Part shown: positions 39,168-51,030 of the stretch, in pieces
Numbering within the stretch: position 1 is the first letter of the stretch
How the letters are laid out: each line of letters starts with the position of its first letter
NCBI RefSeq assembly: GCF_003144245.1
Contig: NW_020289983.1
Location: forward strand, 558,001 to 622,000
Length of the DNA: 64,000 bases
Reading direction: 5' to 3'
Source: Jaminaea rosea
Taxonomy: Eukaryota; Basidiomycota; Exobasidiomycetes; Microstromatales
Translations under genes and position numbers: made by a program
Notes under the pieces: generated by a model
What the model saw: only the letters and a program-made list of their open reading frames with translations
Database searches by the model: none
Told to the model about the DNA's origin: nothing

Positions 39168-42140
39168 TTAGACAGGCGGGAGCGGCTCGAATTGCCTGAA
39201 CCCACCGGTGCTCAACGAGCTGGGCAGATCCTTCTCCCCCTCTCCGCACGAGTCAGCCGCCTTCTCATCCGCAGTCATCTCCAGCACGAGATGAGCAGTC
39301 TTGCCCTGTCCGGGGAAGAGCTTGTTGAAGAGAATCTTGCAGCGTGAGGACTGCTTGACACCGTTGAGCGTGACGGAGGCGACGTAGGCGCGTGCGCCGC
39401 TTGGGATGTCCTTGGCGACGGAGCGGGGGTCCTTGCATGTGCGAGGTGAGGGGGGGGGGGGGGGTGAAGAGAAAGGTGGTCAGAAGTGCACCATGGTAGA
39501 CTCTGCGGCGCTGGTGCTCACAAAGTTCTTGGCCTCCATCACCACATCGCCCAACATCTCGTTCCTGATCGTGTAGCCGGGCATGAAGGGCGACACGACG
39601 AGCATCTCGGTCGTCGCGACCACGGGGAATAGGCCCATCAGATGGAAGTTCAAGAGCGTCTGCATGGCCCCCACATCGCTATTTCCCGGCAGTCCCGCCG
39701 TCGTGGTATTGAAGTTCTCGAAGACGACCTTGCGCACCCTCTTGACTGATCGCACGGGCGAGCCCGCGTAGTGGTACAGCGTGGGGGTGTTGAAGCTCGG
39801 CTCGTTACCCGCGTAGAAGAGCCCCTTGGCAAAGTACGTGTCGAGCCTATTCATGAAATTGCCGCGATCCCCCTTGGCGATTAACTTGATCAGTCCAGCC
39901 ACATCGTGAGGCGCGTAGAAGGAGTACTCCCAACTGCTCGTCTCGTACGTGCCTACGGTGTTCTCCTGTTGGAGGGAGCACGAGGGGAAGTTCGAGATGG
40001 GAGAGCAGAGCGTCGGGTCCTGCTTGAAGAAGGAGCCGTTGGTAAAGCGCTTCTGAACGAAGTTGGTGTAACCGAACGAGGAAGCGGAAGGGTCAAAGGT
40101 GTTGGCGTAGGAGAGGGAGCGATTGTACAGTGCACGAGCCTCTTTTGGATGATTCGCAATGTTGGCCATGACGCTTGCGCCGAAGTCGTTGTGCGCATAC
40201 TCGACTGTGCGTGAGGCCTCGCGCGTCTGTCTGCCCGAGGATACGGTATCGAAGAAGGCGAACGGGATGTACCCATACTTGCCGTAGGCGGTGATCTGTC
40301 GCCCCTTGTCATCCCACGCAGCTGGCGTCTCGTACGCGTCCTTCATCACCGCCGTGTACCCATCGTTGAGGTTTACGGGAAGCTGAGACGTGTACGCCTG
40401 CTGGAAGTACTTGGCCGCGAAGTCCGCGATCACCATGACTCCGTGCGACCCGCCTTGCGTGAGGCCGGGCAGATTGTTGGCACGACACTCGGGGATCCAA
40501 CCGGTCTTGCGCCACCCATCGATGTAGTTCTCCGTGATGTCGGCGTATTCGCGTGGACTTGTGAGGGAGAGGAAGGGAAAAAAGGTGCGATAAGAGTCCC
40601 AAGTACAGTACAGCCCGTCGTACGTGGGCCCGCCGTACTTCTCGCCGCCGGGAAAGATGTTGCCTGCTTCGCCCGTGATGTTTGCTGGGCTCAGGAACGA
40701 GTAGTACAGTGACGAGTAGAAGAGGCGCACAATCTTGTCGTCCGTCTCCGGGCTGAGGAGGATACGATTCAGCTTCGTGTTCCAGAGCGCCTTGGCGTCA
40801 TTATGCACGCGGTCAAAGTCCCACTTGTCGCCCACTTCCTGCTCGGCATTGGTGCATGCCTGGGCAGCAGAGTTGAAGGAGACGCCCACGCGGAGCGTGA
40901 TCTCGGCGCTGCCATCCTTGTTACGTGGGTAGCTCGAGTACGAGAAGAGGGCGCCTGATTGGACTGGCTGGCCACCGATGAGGATGCGACTGAGATTGGC
41001 GTGCGTCTCGCCCTCCAGCTTGGTGTCCTGTCCATGACGGTCCCCTTCCCACAAGCCTGCTTTGCTCAGCTTCTGCTTGCCGTTGTTGAGCACATCGACG
41101 CACGCGTAGGCATTGTACGTGTACAGGGTCGGGCCAAAGGAGGAGCCCCACCCGCCGCCCATCTGGATACGGCCGCGCCTGATGTCGAAGTCGATCTCAC
41201 CGCCGCGGAAAGTACCTGGTGAATCGTTGGTCCAGTCTTGCACAATGTGAGGAAGGGAGCCGCCGTCAAGCACACTCTTGGGGAACGTATACCTCACCAG
41301 TCCCGCGCGTCGCGTTGCCGTTGTCTCCATCTTGATACCATTGTTGAGCGTGAGCGTAAAGTACCCCGGGCTGGCAAAGTCCTTGTGCGCCATACGCGGG
41401 CGCTTACGATCGTCCAACCGCGTAGGGCAGCGTGCAAAGTCATTGTCTGGACAGACAACGGGCATGGATTCAAAGTTGCCGTAGGAGCCAAGCGAGGAGC
41501 CTGTGCCCGTGTCGTGCAGCAGGGACACGCCGCGGACTGGGGCGCTGACATTTGTCACGTAGCCGGGTGGAGCGTACACGTCGTCTAGGTCGATACCGAT
41601 GCGGGCGGGGCTGAAGGGCTGAGCAGCAGCGGGGCAAACGTTGCCTGGCGCGGCATGAAGTGAGGGAAGATTAGCGTATCACCATGACTCGGCTGCCCAC
41701 TCGAACGCACCTGGGTTGCTGTTGCCTCGCGTGCCGATGAAGGGGTCGACAAGCTTGGTAAGGTCGAGCATCGTATCATTCTTGCGTGGCCCCTTGAACT
41801 CCTTCAGTCCATCAGCAAAGGCCGCATCGAGCAGACCGTAATCGAGCGCAGCATCCCTGACAGGGTTCTCGCCACCGTCATCCCCTTCATCCTTGGCCTC
41901 CTGCTTGTGCTTCTTGTCAGCGCGTGCATCGTGGTGACCTCGCCCGACAAGCTCAGCCACATCTTCTTCGTTAGTGAGGGCGCGATACTGCATCGTGTCG
42001 TGGCGCTCGGGGTTCATGGCGGCCTCATGGCGCCAGAACTGCTGGCCGCGACCAAAGTGGCCGAACTGGGCGAGGGTGGTGCTCGCGAAAAGGAGGGTGA
42101 TGAGCGCGGATAGCGCGAGTAGGCGAATAGGGAGAGCCAT
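39168..42140 (-). CDS. Secreted GH92 alpha-1,2-mannosidase
   Basis: Exons 42140-41711, 41644-39492 and 39431-39168 give 948 residues; introns are 66 nt (phase 1) and 60 nt (phase 0). GH92 enzymes are Ca2+-dependent exo-mannosidases trimming alpha-linked mannose from glycans. A signal peptide is clear (MALPIRLLALSALITLLFAS, then TTLAQ). Family marks include DPFIGTRGNSNPGNVCPAAA across intron 1, GLYCTWDSYRTFFP, GWIPECRANN, TQGGSHGVMVIADF, the acid region YNRSLSYANTFD, WEYSFYAPHD and GLPGNSDVGAMQ. The last exon adds the C-terminal beta-sandwich strand ARAYVASVTLNGVKQ. Without that exon the protein would stop early at TMVHF, so I include it. Intron 2 contains a run of 15 C (minus strand) as its pyrimidine tract. 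Confidence 0.92.
39450..39464. repeat. Homopolymer G15 (C15 on the coding strand)
   Basis: Fifteen consecutive G on the plus strand inside intron 2 of the GH92 gene, where it forms the polypyrimidine tract upstream of the acceptor. It is prone to length error. Confidence 0.95.
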
Positions 42141-42439
42141 AGTAAGATGGCCAGAGAGTGGAGAAAAGAGAGTGTGTAGAGAAGCTATCGAAGTTGCTGC
42201 CCATCTCCAATATCACCACGACCTCGACCCCCTGGCCCATTCGATAGGCTCGGCCGCAAAGCAATCAATCTAGTCCCTCGCTCAGGCCCCGCTTTTTCCA
42301 TTCCTCAGCCGAACCGCAACGCACGGCCCGCCCGCCGCCTATCGGTCCACTTCATGGAAGCACAGACAAACGAGCACTTTATGTCCTGGCGAGGGCTAAG
42401 ATAGGTGCGCAGAGGCGCTGCGCTGGGGCCGCGAGTTGA

Positions 42440-43745
42440 TCAACGACCCGCTGCGACAAAGCCAGCGAAAGCCACTTTCTCGAAGTCGATGCTAGCCTCG
42501 CCTGTCATTGTTAGCCTACCGGATTCATCATCTCGTCGCAGCATGACCACCCTTCCATCGTTCTGACTGGCCGCAGCTACCCACTTGCCATCAGTCGACA
42601 GAGAAAAGTGCCGCAGGTTTCTCCCGCCTACTCCGTCCCACCCGACCCACTCGACTTGCCCGCTCTCCCGACGGGCAAAGACAGCAATATGATCTTCTTC
42701 AGGGTCTCCACGCGTGCCTACGTCGACGAAGCGACCGCAGGGAGAGACGGCGATCTCGCTGGTCGTACGAGCGTTGCCATCTGCGGGGGTACCGCCTGCG
42801 TCGAGCCCGGGTGGAAGGGAGGACTGAGCCTCGCCTATGGGTTGGAGTGACCCGTCCTTTGGGTCGACGTGGAAGGCTAGGAGGGTCGTGTTGAGCTCGC
42901 AGGCTAGGTAGGCGTATGTGTGGCCTGTAGCTGAGTCGCAGTGGAATCTGCGGACGACGGCGGCGTCAGGACTGAGCTTCGCATGCTTTGACGCCCGCAC
43001 TCACGCAAGGTGACGAGGCCCTGCTCCCTCTTCTATCTCCGTCTCACCAACTGCCTCTACTTCGTCCGCCCTACCACTCTCTGGTACCCTCAATCGATGG
43101 ACCTGATCCGCTCCCAAATCTACGATGTAGACGAATCTGCCTGAGGGGTCAGCGATGACCTGATGAGCATAGGAGCGATCTTGTCGCGAGGAGACGGGTC
43201 CTGTCGAGCCAGGAGGGAAGCGATGAAAGGGGATGATCCGCGAAGGGGTCGTGGAGACGAGGGAGCCGTCGGAAGAAGTGGGCGAGTGGATTGAGGTGGA
43301 ACCGGTGAGATAGTTGGCTGCGTACGAGAGGCGATGGGTCAGTTTGGCTTTTGCGAGGCCGGTCTGACTGCCTGCTCACCGACAAAGAGGAGGTGTCCAA
43401 CAACAATGGCAGAACATGGCCCCTTCCCGTCTGTCTCGGTAGCATGGCCTGCCTTCTGTAGACCAGGCAAGCTCAAAGCATGTACCATTCCCTTGCTTTC
43501 GTCCTCGTCGCAGACGTATGCCACTGGTAGCGAAGGGGAGAAGGCAGCCCATGAAGGGGACTTGCCCGCCTCGCCCTGCACCTCCGCATCGAGCGTGAGG
43601 GTAGAGGGCGGCGTAAAGGTGTATGATGCGCTGCGAAGATGGTTTGATCAGATCAAGCCTACTTTTAGCAGACTCTGCGTCGCACCCACACTTTGCCGCT
43701 GTAGCCTGCGAGGAGGAGCTTGTATGGATCGGTAGAGGCGGACAT
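42440..43745 (-). CDS. Lactonase-type seven-bladed beta-propeller (6-phosphogluconolactonase-like)
   Basis: Exons 43745-43690, 43630-43380, 43317-43005 and 42947-42440 give 375 residues; introns are 57-62 nt with phases 2, 1, 2. The protein belongs to the PF10282-type propellers that include bacterial 6-phosphogluconolactonase YbhE/Pgl and fungal carboxy-cis,cis-muconate cyclase. Marks are LLLAGYSGKVASYTF at the start, WAAFSPSLPVAYVCDED, LLFVANYLTGS, YAHQVIADPSGRFVYIVDLG, GAGPRHLAFHCDS across intron 3, AYLACELNTTLLAFHV, TTSEIAVSPCGRFVDVGTRG and LRHFSLSTDGKWVAAASQND. The GPRHLAFH and SPCGRF blocks are the most diagnostic. No signal peptide, so cytosolic. Substrate cannot be told: it may serve the pentose phosphate pathway or aromatic catabolism. 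Confidence 0.88.
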
Positions 43746-43988
43746 GATGGTGGGAGGACAAGAAGAGTTGACGCTCGAGCCACGCACTTTCTCCCACTCA
43801 AGGGAAAACCGCGCGGTGGAGAGCATCACAAGGCCAACACCTGCTGAGAGATCGGCCGACAAAGAGAGAGAGGCTTGAAAAAAAGGCAAGTGTGGTATAT
43901 TACAATGGAGTCCATTCTCTGTGTAGCTGGGTAGGCGACAAGGGTCCGCTGGCGCTGAGGTGCTGGAACGCGAGGAGGTCGCCCGCGT

Positions 43989-44820
43989 CTACCTACGCTC
44001 GAAGATCAGGAGGAGCTGCAAAGACGACGAGGAGCAAGGAGTATGGGTTGAGCTGAAGCGTCCAGCGTGAGGCATCTCCTGAATGACTCACATTGCCCGC
44101 AGCCAGTCTTCTAACCTCTCCCAGATCCAGCCCATTTGCCTTTGCTAGAGGCACAATCTGCGACTCGAGGTCTCGCAGCCCGTACGCTGGGTTCCTTGCC
44201 TTGAGGATGCCATCGAACTGAAGAGCAGACGGTGTGGAGCGGTCAGCGTCATGAGACGGGCGGTCTTGGTCTTCTTTGCGGCCGTGTCTTACCTTCTCGT
44301 TGCCCTCGCTCGTGAATCGTCCCTCCTCATTGAAGGCGCCATAGATGCACACCTTCGCTCCCTTCTCCTTCTTGACTAAAGAGCTCCCTAGCTTCTCGAA
44401 TAGCCTCTCGACTGTAGCGTACGGCACAATGTGTAGCAGATTTGCGATGATCACCAAGTCGAAGTCGCCCCGCTCCTCGTACTGATCATGAACGTCCCAC
44501 GCCCTAGCCTCAACGTTCTCCACCCCCATTGCGGCGCATTGCTCGCCAATCTTTCGCACAAGCTCTTCATCCGCTTCTCTAGCCTCCCAGCTCACGTCTT
44601 GCACGCTGCTGCATTCCTTTGCCAGGGAGGCGGTAAGTAGACCATGTCCTGCTGCTATCTCGAGGATGTGGCAGCCTGGTCGGACCAGCGGGGAAAGCTC
44701 CGAGACTAGGATGGGCACGTTGCGCGAGGCCGAACCAGCGATGGACTGGCGGTCTGGGTACTTGATCCCCGAAGAGGAGGATGAGAGAGCTTCAGCAGGA
44801 GTTGTGGGCGAAGCTGCCAT
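43989..44820 (-). CDS. METTL26/DUF938-type SAM-dependent methyltransferase
   Basis: Exons 44820-44293, 44217-44092 and 44015-43989 give 226 residues; introns 75 nt (phase 0, stop-free) and 76 nt (phase 0). The first motif is GCHILEIAAGHGLLTASLA (SAM loop E-I-A-A-G-H-G). It is followed by VSWEAREADEE, ARAWDVHDQYE, FDLVIIANLLHIVPYATVER and VCIYGAFNEEGRFTSEGNEK, then FDGILKARNPAYGLRDLES. This order, with the H-I-x-P and G-L-R-D-L-E blocks, is that of the DUF938/UPF0585 family (human METTL26), whose substrate is not established. The 9-codon last exon supplies the conserved ending LLLIFERR. Skipping that intron would instead give a longer, unrelated tail. No targeting signal. Confidence 0.87.
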
Positions 44821-45049
44821 CTCAGGTGAACGAAAGGAGGACAAGGGGAAGGCGAGAAGAAGAGGCGGATACAGAGCTGCGTGTGGGGAAGGTTGAAGCG
44901 CGGAGCTGCACGCGCGGGAATTTTCGAATTCCACGTCGACCAAGCAAAGAAATGGTATCAAGCAACGCAGCTGTATATGAAATACAAGCAAGCTCTCCAG
45001 TATACAAGGTGCACCCATTCTCACCACTTCTCTGTGTCTTTGCCCCCCT

Positions 45050-47339
45050 CTACCCGCCGCGTACAATGTAGTCGACGGGCAGCCCAATCGCCTCACACTG
45101 CTCCCTACGTTGCCGCAGATCCACCACCCTCTGCCTTGGCCCCAAGCTCATCATCTTGGCCCCGTTGACCCCACTCACGCTCGGCCAATAGTCCCCGCTG
45201 ATAGCGCCATACCCCCTTGCGTTCGTGTACGCGCTCGCCGGGTTCGGATCCCCTGTTCGAATGAAGGAGGTCCATTGATCGATCTGGTTACGCACCCACG
45301 TCACATCATCGTTGTCGCGCGGATTCATGTGGAACATGTAGCCCGCCGTGCCGAATGTGGGGAGTAGATCACCCGAATGGCAGAAGTAGTACGACGACGG
45401 ATTGCCCGCACTCGCTCCTGGCGCGCTAGGCTGGCAGACGGCGTACGGATCGTAGTTGGGAATCTGGTAGGCGCGCTGATCTTGCGTGTAGGCCCACACC
45501 TTGGGCAGCACTTTGCGATTAATGGCCGAGTAGGCTGTCGCGCTCAGGCCGCAGCGAGAGACGGTGCCGTTGTTGGTCTCGACGGTGACAGTTGTGTTCT
45601 GGATGGAGGAGGTGCTGAAGACGGCTGGCCGGGCGAGGACAATCTGCCGGTCGCGGATGGGGATGCCGGCGTCACGCATGGTCTTGTTGAGGTCCGTCTC
45701 AGTAGCAGGCGGGACGTAGCCTAATGAGGCTTTCTCGTCGCGCATGTAGCCCTGCATGTCCGTGGGGTGATAGTCAGTATGAGTTCTTCACGTGTGACCT
45801 CCACGCTGGTTGCTCACAATGATCGCTGGGACTCGGTTGGCGCTCCCTCCCTGACCCGAGAGCACATACTTGGACTGCCGAATGAATGCCCCATCCACAA
45901 CTGGGCTGGAGAACTTTGCGCCAGAGAGGAAGCGATCGGTCGGCACGGTACGCAGGCACGAGTCCACATCTAGCGCAGTGTCGCACCCCACATTCTTGAC
46001 CACGGCATCCGTTTGCGTCTTGACCGCCGCGATCGTCTTGAACGTGTTGTGGGAGTCGGCAGGCCGCCCGCTCTGAATGATGGCTCGTTGGAAGAGGCCT
46101 GCTGCGTCTGGTGCACCGATGAGGAGTTCAACGAGTTGTGCGCCGGCGCTCTGTCCTGCTACAGTGACCTTGCTGGGGTCTCCGCCGAAGGTAGCTACAT
46201 TGGCCTTGACCCACTTGAGGGCCGTTATGATATCCGCGAATCCGAAATTGCCCTGCGCGAGTTAGCAGGAGGGCGGTGTTAGCTTCTCGTACTCGCTCCG
46301 CGCTTGATTCACCCCGCCACCACGCACCTTGATGTTGTTACCCGTGGCGAGGAAGCCGAGCGAGCCAAGGCGATAGTTGATATTGATCACCACGACGTCA
46401 CCGCGCGACGCCACCAGCCCGCCATCGAAGGTGTCATCCAGCCCAGAGCCCGCATTGAACCCTCCTCCGTGAATCCAAACCATGACCGGCCGCAGCCTGC
46501 CCTTGGACGACGACGTCTTACCAGGCAGCGTAGGGGTGAAGAGGTTGAGCACGAGACACTGCTCCGCCCACGGCGAGTCTGTCCCGGACGTCTGCGGGCA
46601 TTGCTTGCCTCGCGTGGCCGCGGTAGCATCGATGACCCCCTTGCTCGTTGAGGGCGTCGAGTAGGTAAAGCGCTGCGTATTCTGAGCATACGGAATGGCG
46701 CCGAATCGGAAGCTGACCCCGTCACGGTAGCCTATGAAAGTCGGCCCACTCCCAACGCTGACTTGCCACCTGTCCGATGTGTCCGTCTCGTTGGCAAAGG
46801 TACGTTTGGCAGACTGTGTGCAGAGCACTGGGTAGCGAACCGTAGCATTACTGCTTTCTCTGATCGACCAGCTGCCATCGCTCGCGAGCTTGAGGATGGA
46901 TTGGCCGTCGTTGCCCACCCAGAAGTTCTGACCGGAGGCGTAGGTGCCGCGATAGATGAGGTACGAGAACTGTTTCCGCAAGTCAGCGTCGTTGTCCGCA
47001 ATTTCTGCCAAGTCTTCCGACAGGGTGTCGCATGACGTTTTTGCGGCGGTGAAGGTTTGGGCTGTCCTGAGAAGGAGTTGGCTCTTATGCTGCGAAGTCT
47101 GAGCCCCTGCGAGAGTATGGGCAGGCCAAATGAGCTACTGGCGCGCAAGACTGCAACAACGGCTCTTGCCGCTCGAGCTCGCACTCACAGTTGAGGTCAT
47201 TTTGATAGAGCAGGTCGATTCCCGTCGAGGCAGGCACGTCGTTGCCCGAGAAGCCGCCAAAGAGCGGGCCGAGGGCGTCCACCGTCCCAGCAAGCAGAGC
47301 GCATAGCAGCAAAACAAGGAGCGTGATGGGCTGGACCAT
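45050..47339 (-). CDS. Secreted type-B carboxylesterase (alpha/beta hydrolase)
   Basis: Exons 47339-47189, 47106-46328, 46252-45818 and 45751-45050 give 688 residues; introns 66-82 nt. A signal peptide is evident (MVQPITLLVLLLCALLAG, TVDAL). Family motifs: QCLVLNLFTPTLPG, the oxyanion loop VWIHGGGFNAGSG, VVININYRLGSLGFL, GNFGFADIITALKWV, FGGDPSKVTVAGQSAGAQLV with the nucleophile Ser (about S345), and CHSGDLLPTFG with the catalytic His (about H580). The acid residue is not assigned. An N-terminal region of about 150 residues precedes the usual start of the fold and contains a Cys pair (TSCDTL...VLCTQ). Many Cys suggest extracellular disulfides. The substrate is an ester, otherwise unknown. An in-frame sequence continues upstream of the chosen Met. 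Confidence 0.9.
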
Positions 47340-47916
47340 CGCGGTGGTGGTCAACAGCAATGGGACGAAGAGAAGGAGCGTAGTGACGAGGACAGAACGT
47401 CGTAATGATGGATAGGAGCGCAAGATGGTGAGAACCGCGCCCCCTCAGCGACATGGGATTCAACTCAGCCTTCATGAGATGGTCGCGTTGGGCGTCAAAC
47501 CCCTCCCGCCCCCCTCGTGTTCGCCCCTTCCTCGACTGGTTAGACGCTCGCCTCGTCCCGCTTTTCTTGGAAGGCACGCACCCCGCCGACGCGAGGTCTC
47601 AGGCGCGCGACGACAATCAAGAATCAATTTCCCGCACAGGCTTCACGCTCTGCTGTCCCCGCACTATCCGCCCTGCCCCGCACTGCACGCCAAGGCGAAA
47701 TTGCAGGCAGAAACGCGGCGGACGGCATGGTACGATGCACGAGCTGCACGAGCTTGCAGCGAGGGGACGGGCACGAGCCAGGTAGCGGCGCCAGCGAGGA
47801 AAAGGCCACGACTTGCTTTGTTCGTTGCGCGTTGCGGCGAATATCAAGCACGCATCTTTTCTTCTTGCATTCTCTCCACTACAAATTTGGACTAGTACTG
47901 ATACAGCGACGAGCGA
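47340..47916. other. Intergenic region, esterase promoter / FAD oxidase 3' end
   Basis: 577 bp. Frames of 75-156 codons occur on both strands but none has a domain or splice support. I see no gene. Confidence 0.4.
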
Positions 47917-49609
47917 CTATGGGAAGGCCCACCCACCCGTCTTGGACGAGAAGAATCCATCCGGATCGTACTTGGCCTTGATGCTCTTCAGCCTCTGGTA
48001 CGTCGAGAAGGTCGGTAGCGGGTTTTGGTCGTACGCTGCATCGTTGATGAAGAGCGGAAGATTCTTCGCTGCGGGCACGACGTTGACCATCTCCTTGAAT
48101 GACTCTTGGATCTCGTTGTAGTCAGAGGCAGAGAGGGTCGGCGGCGTTGTGAGTAAGTAATTGAGCCAGAACCAGGGCCCATCCGGCATGTCCATAGCGT
48201 TGCCGCCTTGCGACTGCGGGCGGGTGAGAAGACGCCATTAGCTCGCAAACACACTAAGCTTCTCCGTACCACTCATGCCGCACCTTGCTCGCGTCAGTGA
48301 GCGATCGCAGCACCGGCTGGAAGTCCAGCGAGGTCAACATGTACTTCGACTTGATCTCAGGCCTCTGCGCCCAAGCCCTCCATTGGTCATACGCCTGTTT
48401 GTACGTGTCGTCATCGATCGCATGAACGGACACTCGGAAGGTGTTGCTCCCCTTGGAAATGTCCGTCGCAAAGGGCGTGGCCAAGTCGCGCGTCGTAGAG
48501 ACGTAGGAGCGCACCTGTCGCGTGTCGAGGATGTGCGGGATGTCGGTGAAGTTCTTGTACGAGTTTCCTGGGTCCTCGCCGTCGTAGACGGCAAAGAGGA
48601 TGAAGATTTCGTCGAGGTTAATGTTCAGATCGGGGAGAGGGATCTTCTCCCAGGTGGCCTGGGGCGGGGCGGGATGAAAGACGAGGTCAGCAGCGGCCCG
48701 GAAGAGTCTCGCCGCGTCCTACTCACGATCAGGTTGGCCTTGGGATTGGTGTTGTAGCGCGTAAAGTCGTGCACGGCTTCGAGCACGCGATTCGTCTCGT
48801 TGAGGGCGTAGACAAGCAGACCGGAGTGGAACTTGCCCACCTTCCTAGCCGTCACCGTGTAAGACGTCACGACGCCGTACGCATTGCCACCTCCACCGCG
48901 CATAGCAAAGAAGAGGTCCGGGTACGAGGTCTTGGACGCCGTCACGATCTCACCGGAAGGCAAGACGACCTCGAGCGACTGGAAGCCGTCCACACTGAGG
49001 CCGTACTCTCCGGACAGGTAGCTGAGGCCGCCGCCGAGGCCGAGGCCGGAACCGACGCCGCTCAGGCGAGCGCTACATAGCGAAGAAGCAGAGGTTGAGT
49101 AACGACAGCGACTGCTTCATCCGCCTCTTCACGCTTGCTCACCCCGTGATCGTCACGCCGAACTGTTCATAAAACTCGTACAAGTCGCCAAACTTGTTGC
49201 CAGGCTGATAGGTGCAAGTTCCCTTTGCAGGATCATAGCTCTTGTCCGTCATCTTGCTCATATCGAGTAGAACGCCATTGTTGGTGGAGGAGAAGTTGGC
49301 ATTGGGATTGTGCCCACCCGCCTTGATTGCGAATCGACTGCCCGCAGCCTTGATGGCCTTGAGCGACGTGCTGACATCGCTTGCGGAAGAAGGATAGACG
49401 GCGCACGCGGGATTGTTGGCATTCAGTCGGGTGTTCCAATAGCCGTTCTTACTTTGCTGGTATTGGAAGTTGAGAAGGTTCGGATTGGCCACTTTACCTT
49501 GCCCAAGGGAGCCCTGGATTTGCGAGCAGGCCGTCTGGCCGGGGGTCGCGGCATGCGCGAGGGAGGCTGAGATCAGCGCCGCGAATAGGGTGGCGAGAGG
49601 GTATCGCAT
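47917..49609 (-). CDS. Secreted FAD-linked oxidase (VAO/PCMH type with BBE end)
   Basis: Exons 49609-49143, 49072-48727, 48658-48284 and 48213-47917 give 494 residues; introns 68-70 nt. A signal peptide is evident (MRYPLATLFAALISASLAHA). The FAD domain shows ACAVYPSSASDVSTSLKAI, RFAIKAGGHNPNANFSST with the His expected to bind flavin covalently (about H100), GVGSGLGLGGGLSYLSGEYG, and LPSGEIVTASKTSYPDLFFA followed by MRGGGGNAYGVVT. The C-terminus has the berberine-bridge-type end YQRLKSIKAKYDPDGFF. The place where bicovalent enzymes carry a second flavin-linking Cys (before GVGSG) reads TGARLSG here, so only the His link is expected. The third intron was placed at DASK|SQGGNAMD; the alternative gives a stop. 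Substrate unknown; sugars or alcohols are usual. Confidence 0.9.
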
Positions 49610-50316
49610 GATGATCGAATGGTGAGTAGGGCAAGGAAGGAGCGACGTCACCAAGCCATACCCTTTAAATACATCCCAAACGCCTCGACTCGCCCTATCA
49701 CGGCCTCTTGCAGGTGGTTGGACCACACCGCGTGAGCATGGCCTTTCAGCCGGGAACCCGCTGCACAAGCGAGGCAAACAATCTCGATTTGCCGAGCGTC
49801 TCCAGCCTCGCTTGCCCTTCCTTCACATCCAAGCGACTCTCAGTCGGCCACTGAAAGACTGACAGCTCCGTAGCTCCTACGGACCTTGCAAGGATTCAGG
49901 ACAAGAATCACTGGGTCCGCTCGAGCTATTGTCGTCGAGAGGCGTGAATGTCCTCCTAGGCGAGATGTCACGCATACGGATCAGCGCTCCCGGCGCTGGT
50001 TCATCGCGATTCCATTGTGGGGCCGCCGCACCTGTGCCCCCCCTGTTACTCATCCTTGATGAGAGACGAAGCTTCGAAACAGGCTGGAAGAGCTGTCAGG
50101 CGCAAAGCGTAACAGCTTCCGGCCGTGGAAGGTGGCAAGGCGCATGACGGTGCTGCGCGGAGGAAGACAAGGCGTATGATTGCACGAAGAGTTGAAAGAC
50201 ATTCAAATGCCGTAAAGTCTAGTCGAGGGCGGTCAGATCAGCTGTGGCTTTGAGACCCGCTCAGCACGCCGACATGCCTGGCCATTCTGCTCTTACTTGC
50301 CGCCTTGGCCCTGAGC
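49610..50316. other. Intergenic region
   Basis: About 700 bp holding the FAD oxidase promoter and the 3' flank of the first Cys-rich gene. No gene seen. Confidence 0.4.
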
Positions 50317-51030
50317 TCAATGATGCAGCTCGATCTGGATCTGCTGGACTCGAGCTGCTTTCCGCACCTGTGGCGAGTCCCGATGGAAAGGTCATCAGCC
50401 AACGAGCAACACATATCAGCGCATCACTACCTAGCACTCACCACAGCATCACTCTTCGAACAGTTGCGAGAGTAGTCCCCGCAATGTGGAATCGAGGGAT
50501 TGGGATTCTTCTTGGGACGACAGAAGTCTTTCTTGCAGTTGATGACCGCACCATCGGGATGCTGATGCAGGCAAGAGGCAAAGCATTCAGCCAACGCTAC
50601 GGTATAGGGAACGATCTGATGAGTTCACGGCGGCAGTCGAGTTGGCGCGGTCGCGTGTGGCGAGGTGATCGACACTCTCAAAACCGGTACGGAGATCGCG
50701 AGCCATGTTGCTGCCATTCGATCCGCCTCCCTGAGGTGGATCATTACGGGCCTCGCGCTGAGGATGGTATCTGGTCAGATTGAGTTCACTGGGTACGACA
50801 AGACTACGACTCACAATTGCCTGCTCGAACATCCTGTGTCGAGTGACGTTGCGGGCGAATGCGTCCCTGCCGAGGGCTGCGAGGCTCAACTCGCTGGAGC
50901 CAGCGTCCCCGAGATCAGGCTCGCTCGCCGGGAGGGGCGAGGCTTCGGCATGCTTGATGACAGGGACGACGAGAGAGACCCCGATGATCAGCATGAGGCA
51001 GATCACACGGCAATGGAAGCCACAGCGCAT
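50317..51030 (-). CDS. Small secreted Cys-rich protein 1 (effector-like)
   Basis: Four exons, 51030-50815, 50757-50629, 50561-50442 and 50367-50317, give 171 residues; all introns are phase 0 (57, 67, 74 nt). The N-terminus is a signal peptide (MRCGFHCRVICLMLIIGVSL, then VVPVIKHAEA). After a Ser/Asn-rich spacer, exon 3 encodes a compact Cys core: VINCKKDFCRPKKNPNPSIP, then HCGDYSRNC, with spacing C-x4-C-x12-C-x6-C. The same core, with a phase 0 intron on each side, occurs in the second gene 1.1 kb upstream on the same strand, so I trust the model. The first intron is stop-free and could be retained. Function unknown. Small, secreted and Cys-rich fits an effector or cell-surface protein, which is inference. 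Confidence 0.65.

Noticed and set aside
48214-48283. Non-GT donor after WYGE in the FAD oxidase
   Set aside because: A normal GTGCGG donor after DASK gives the right phase, a 70-nt intron and no stop, so no unusual splice site is needed.
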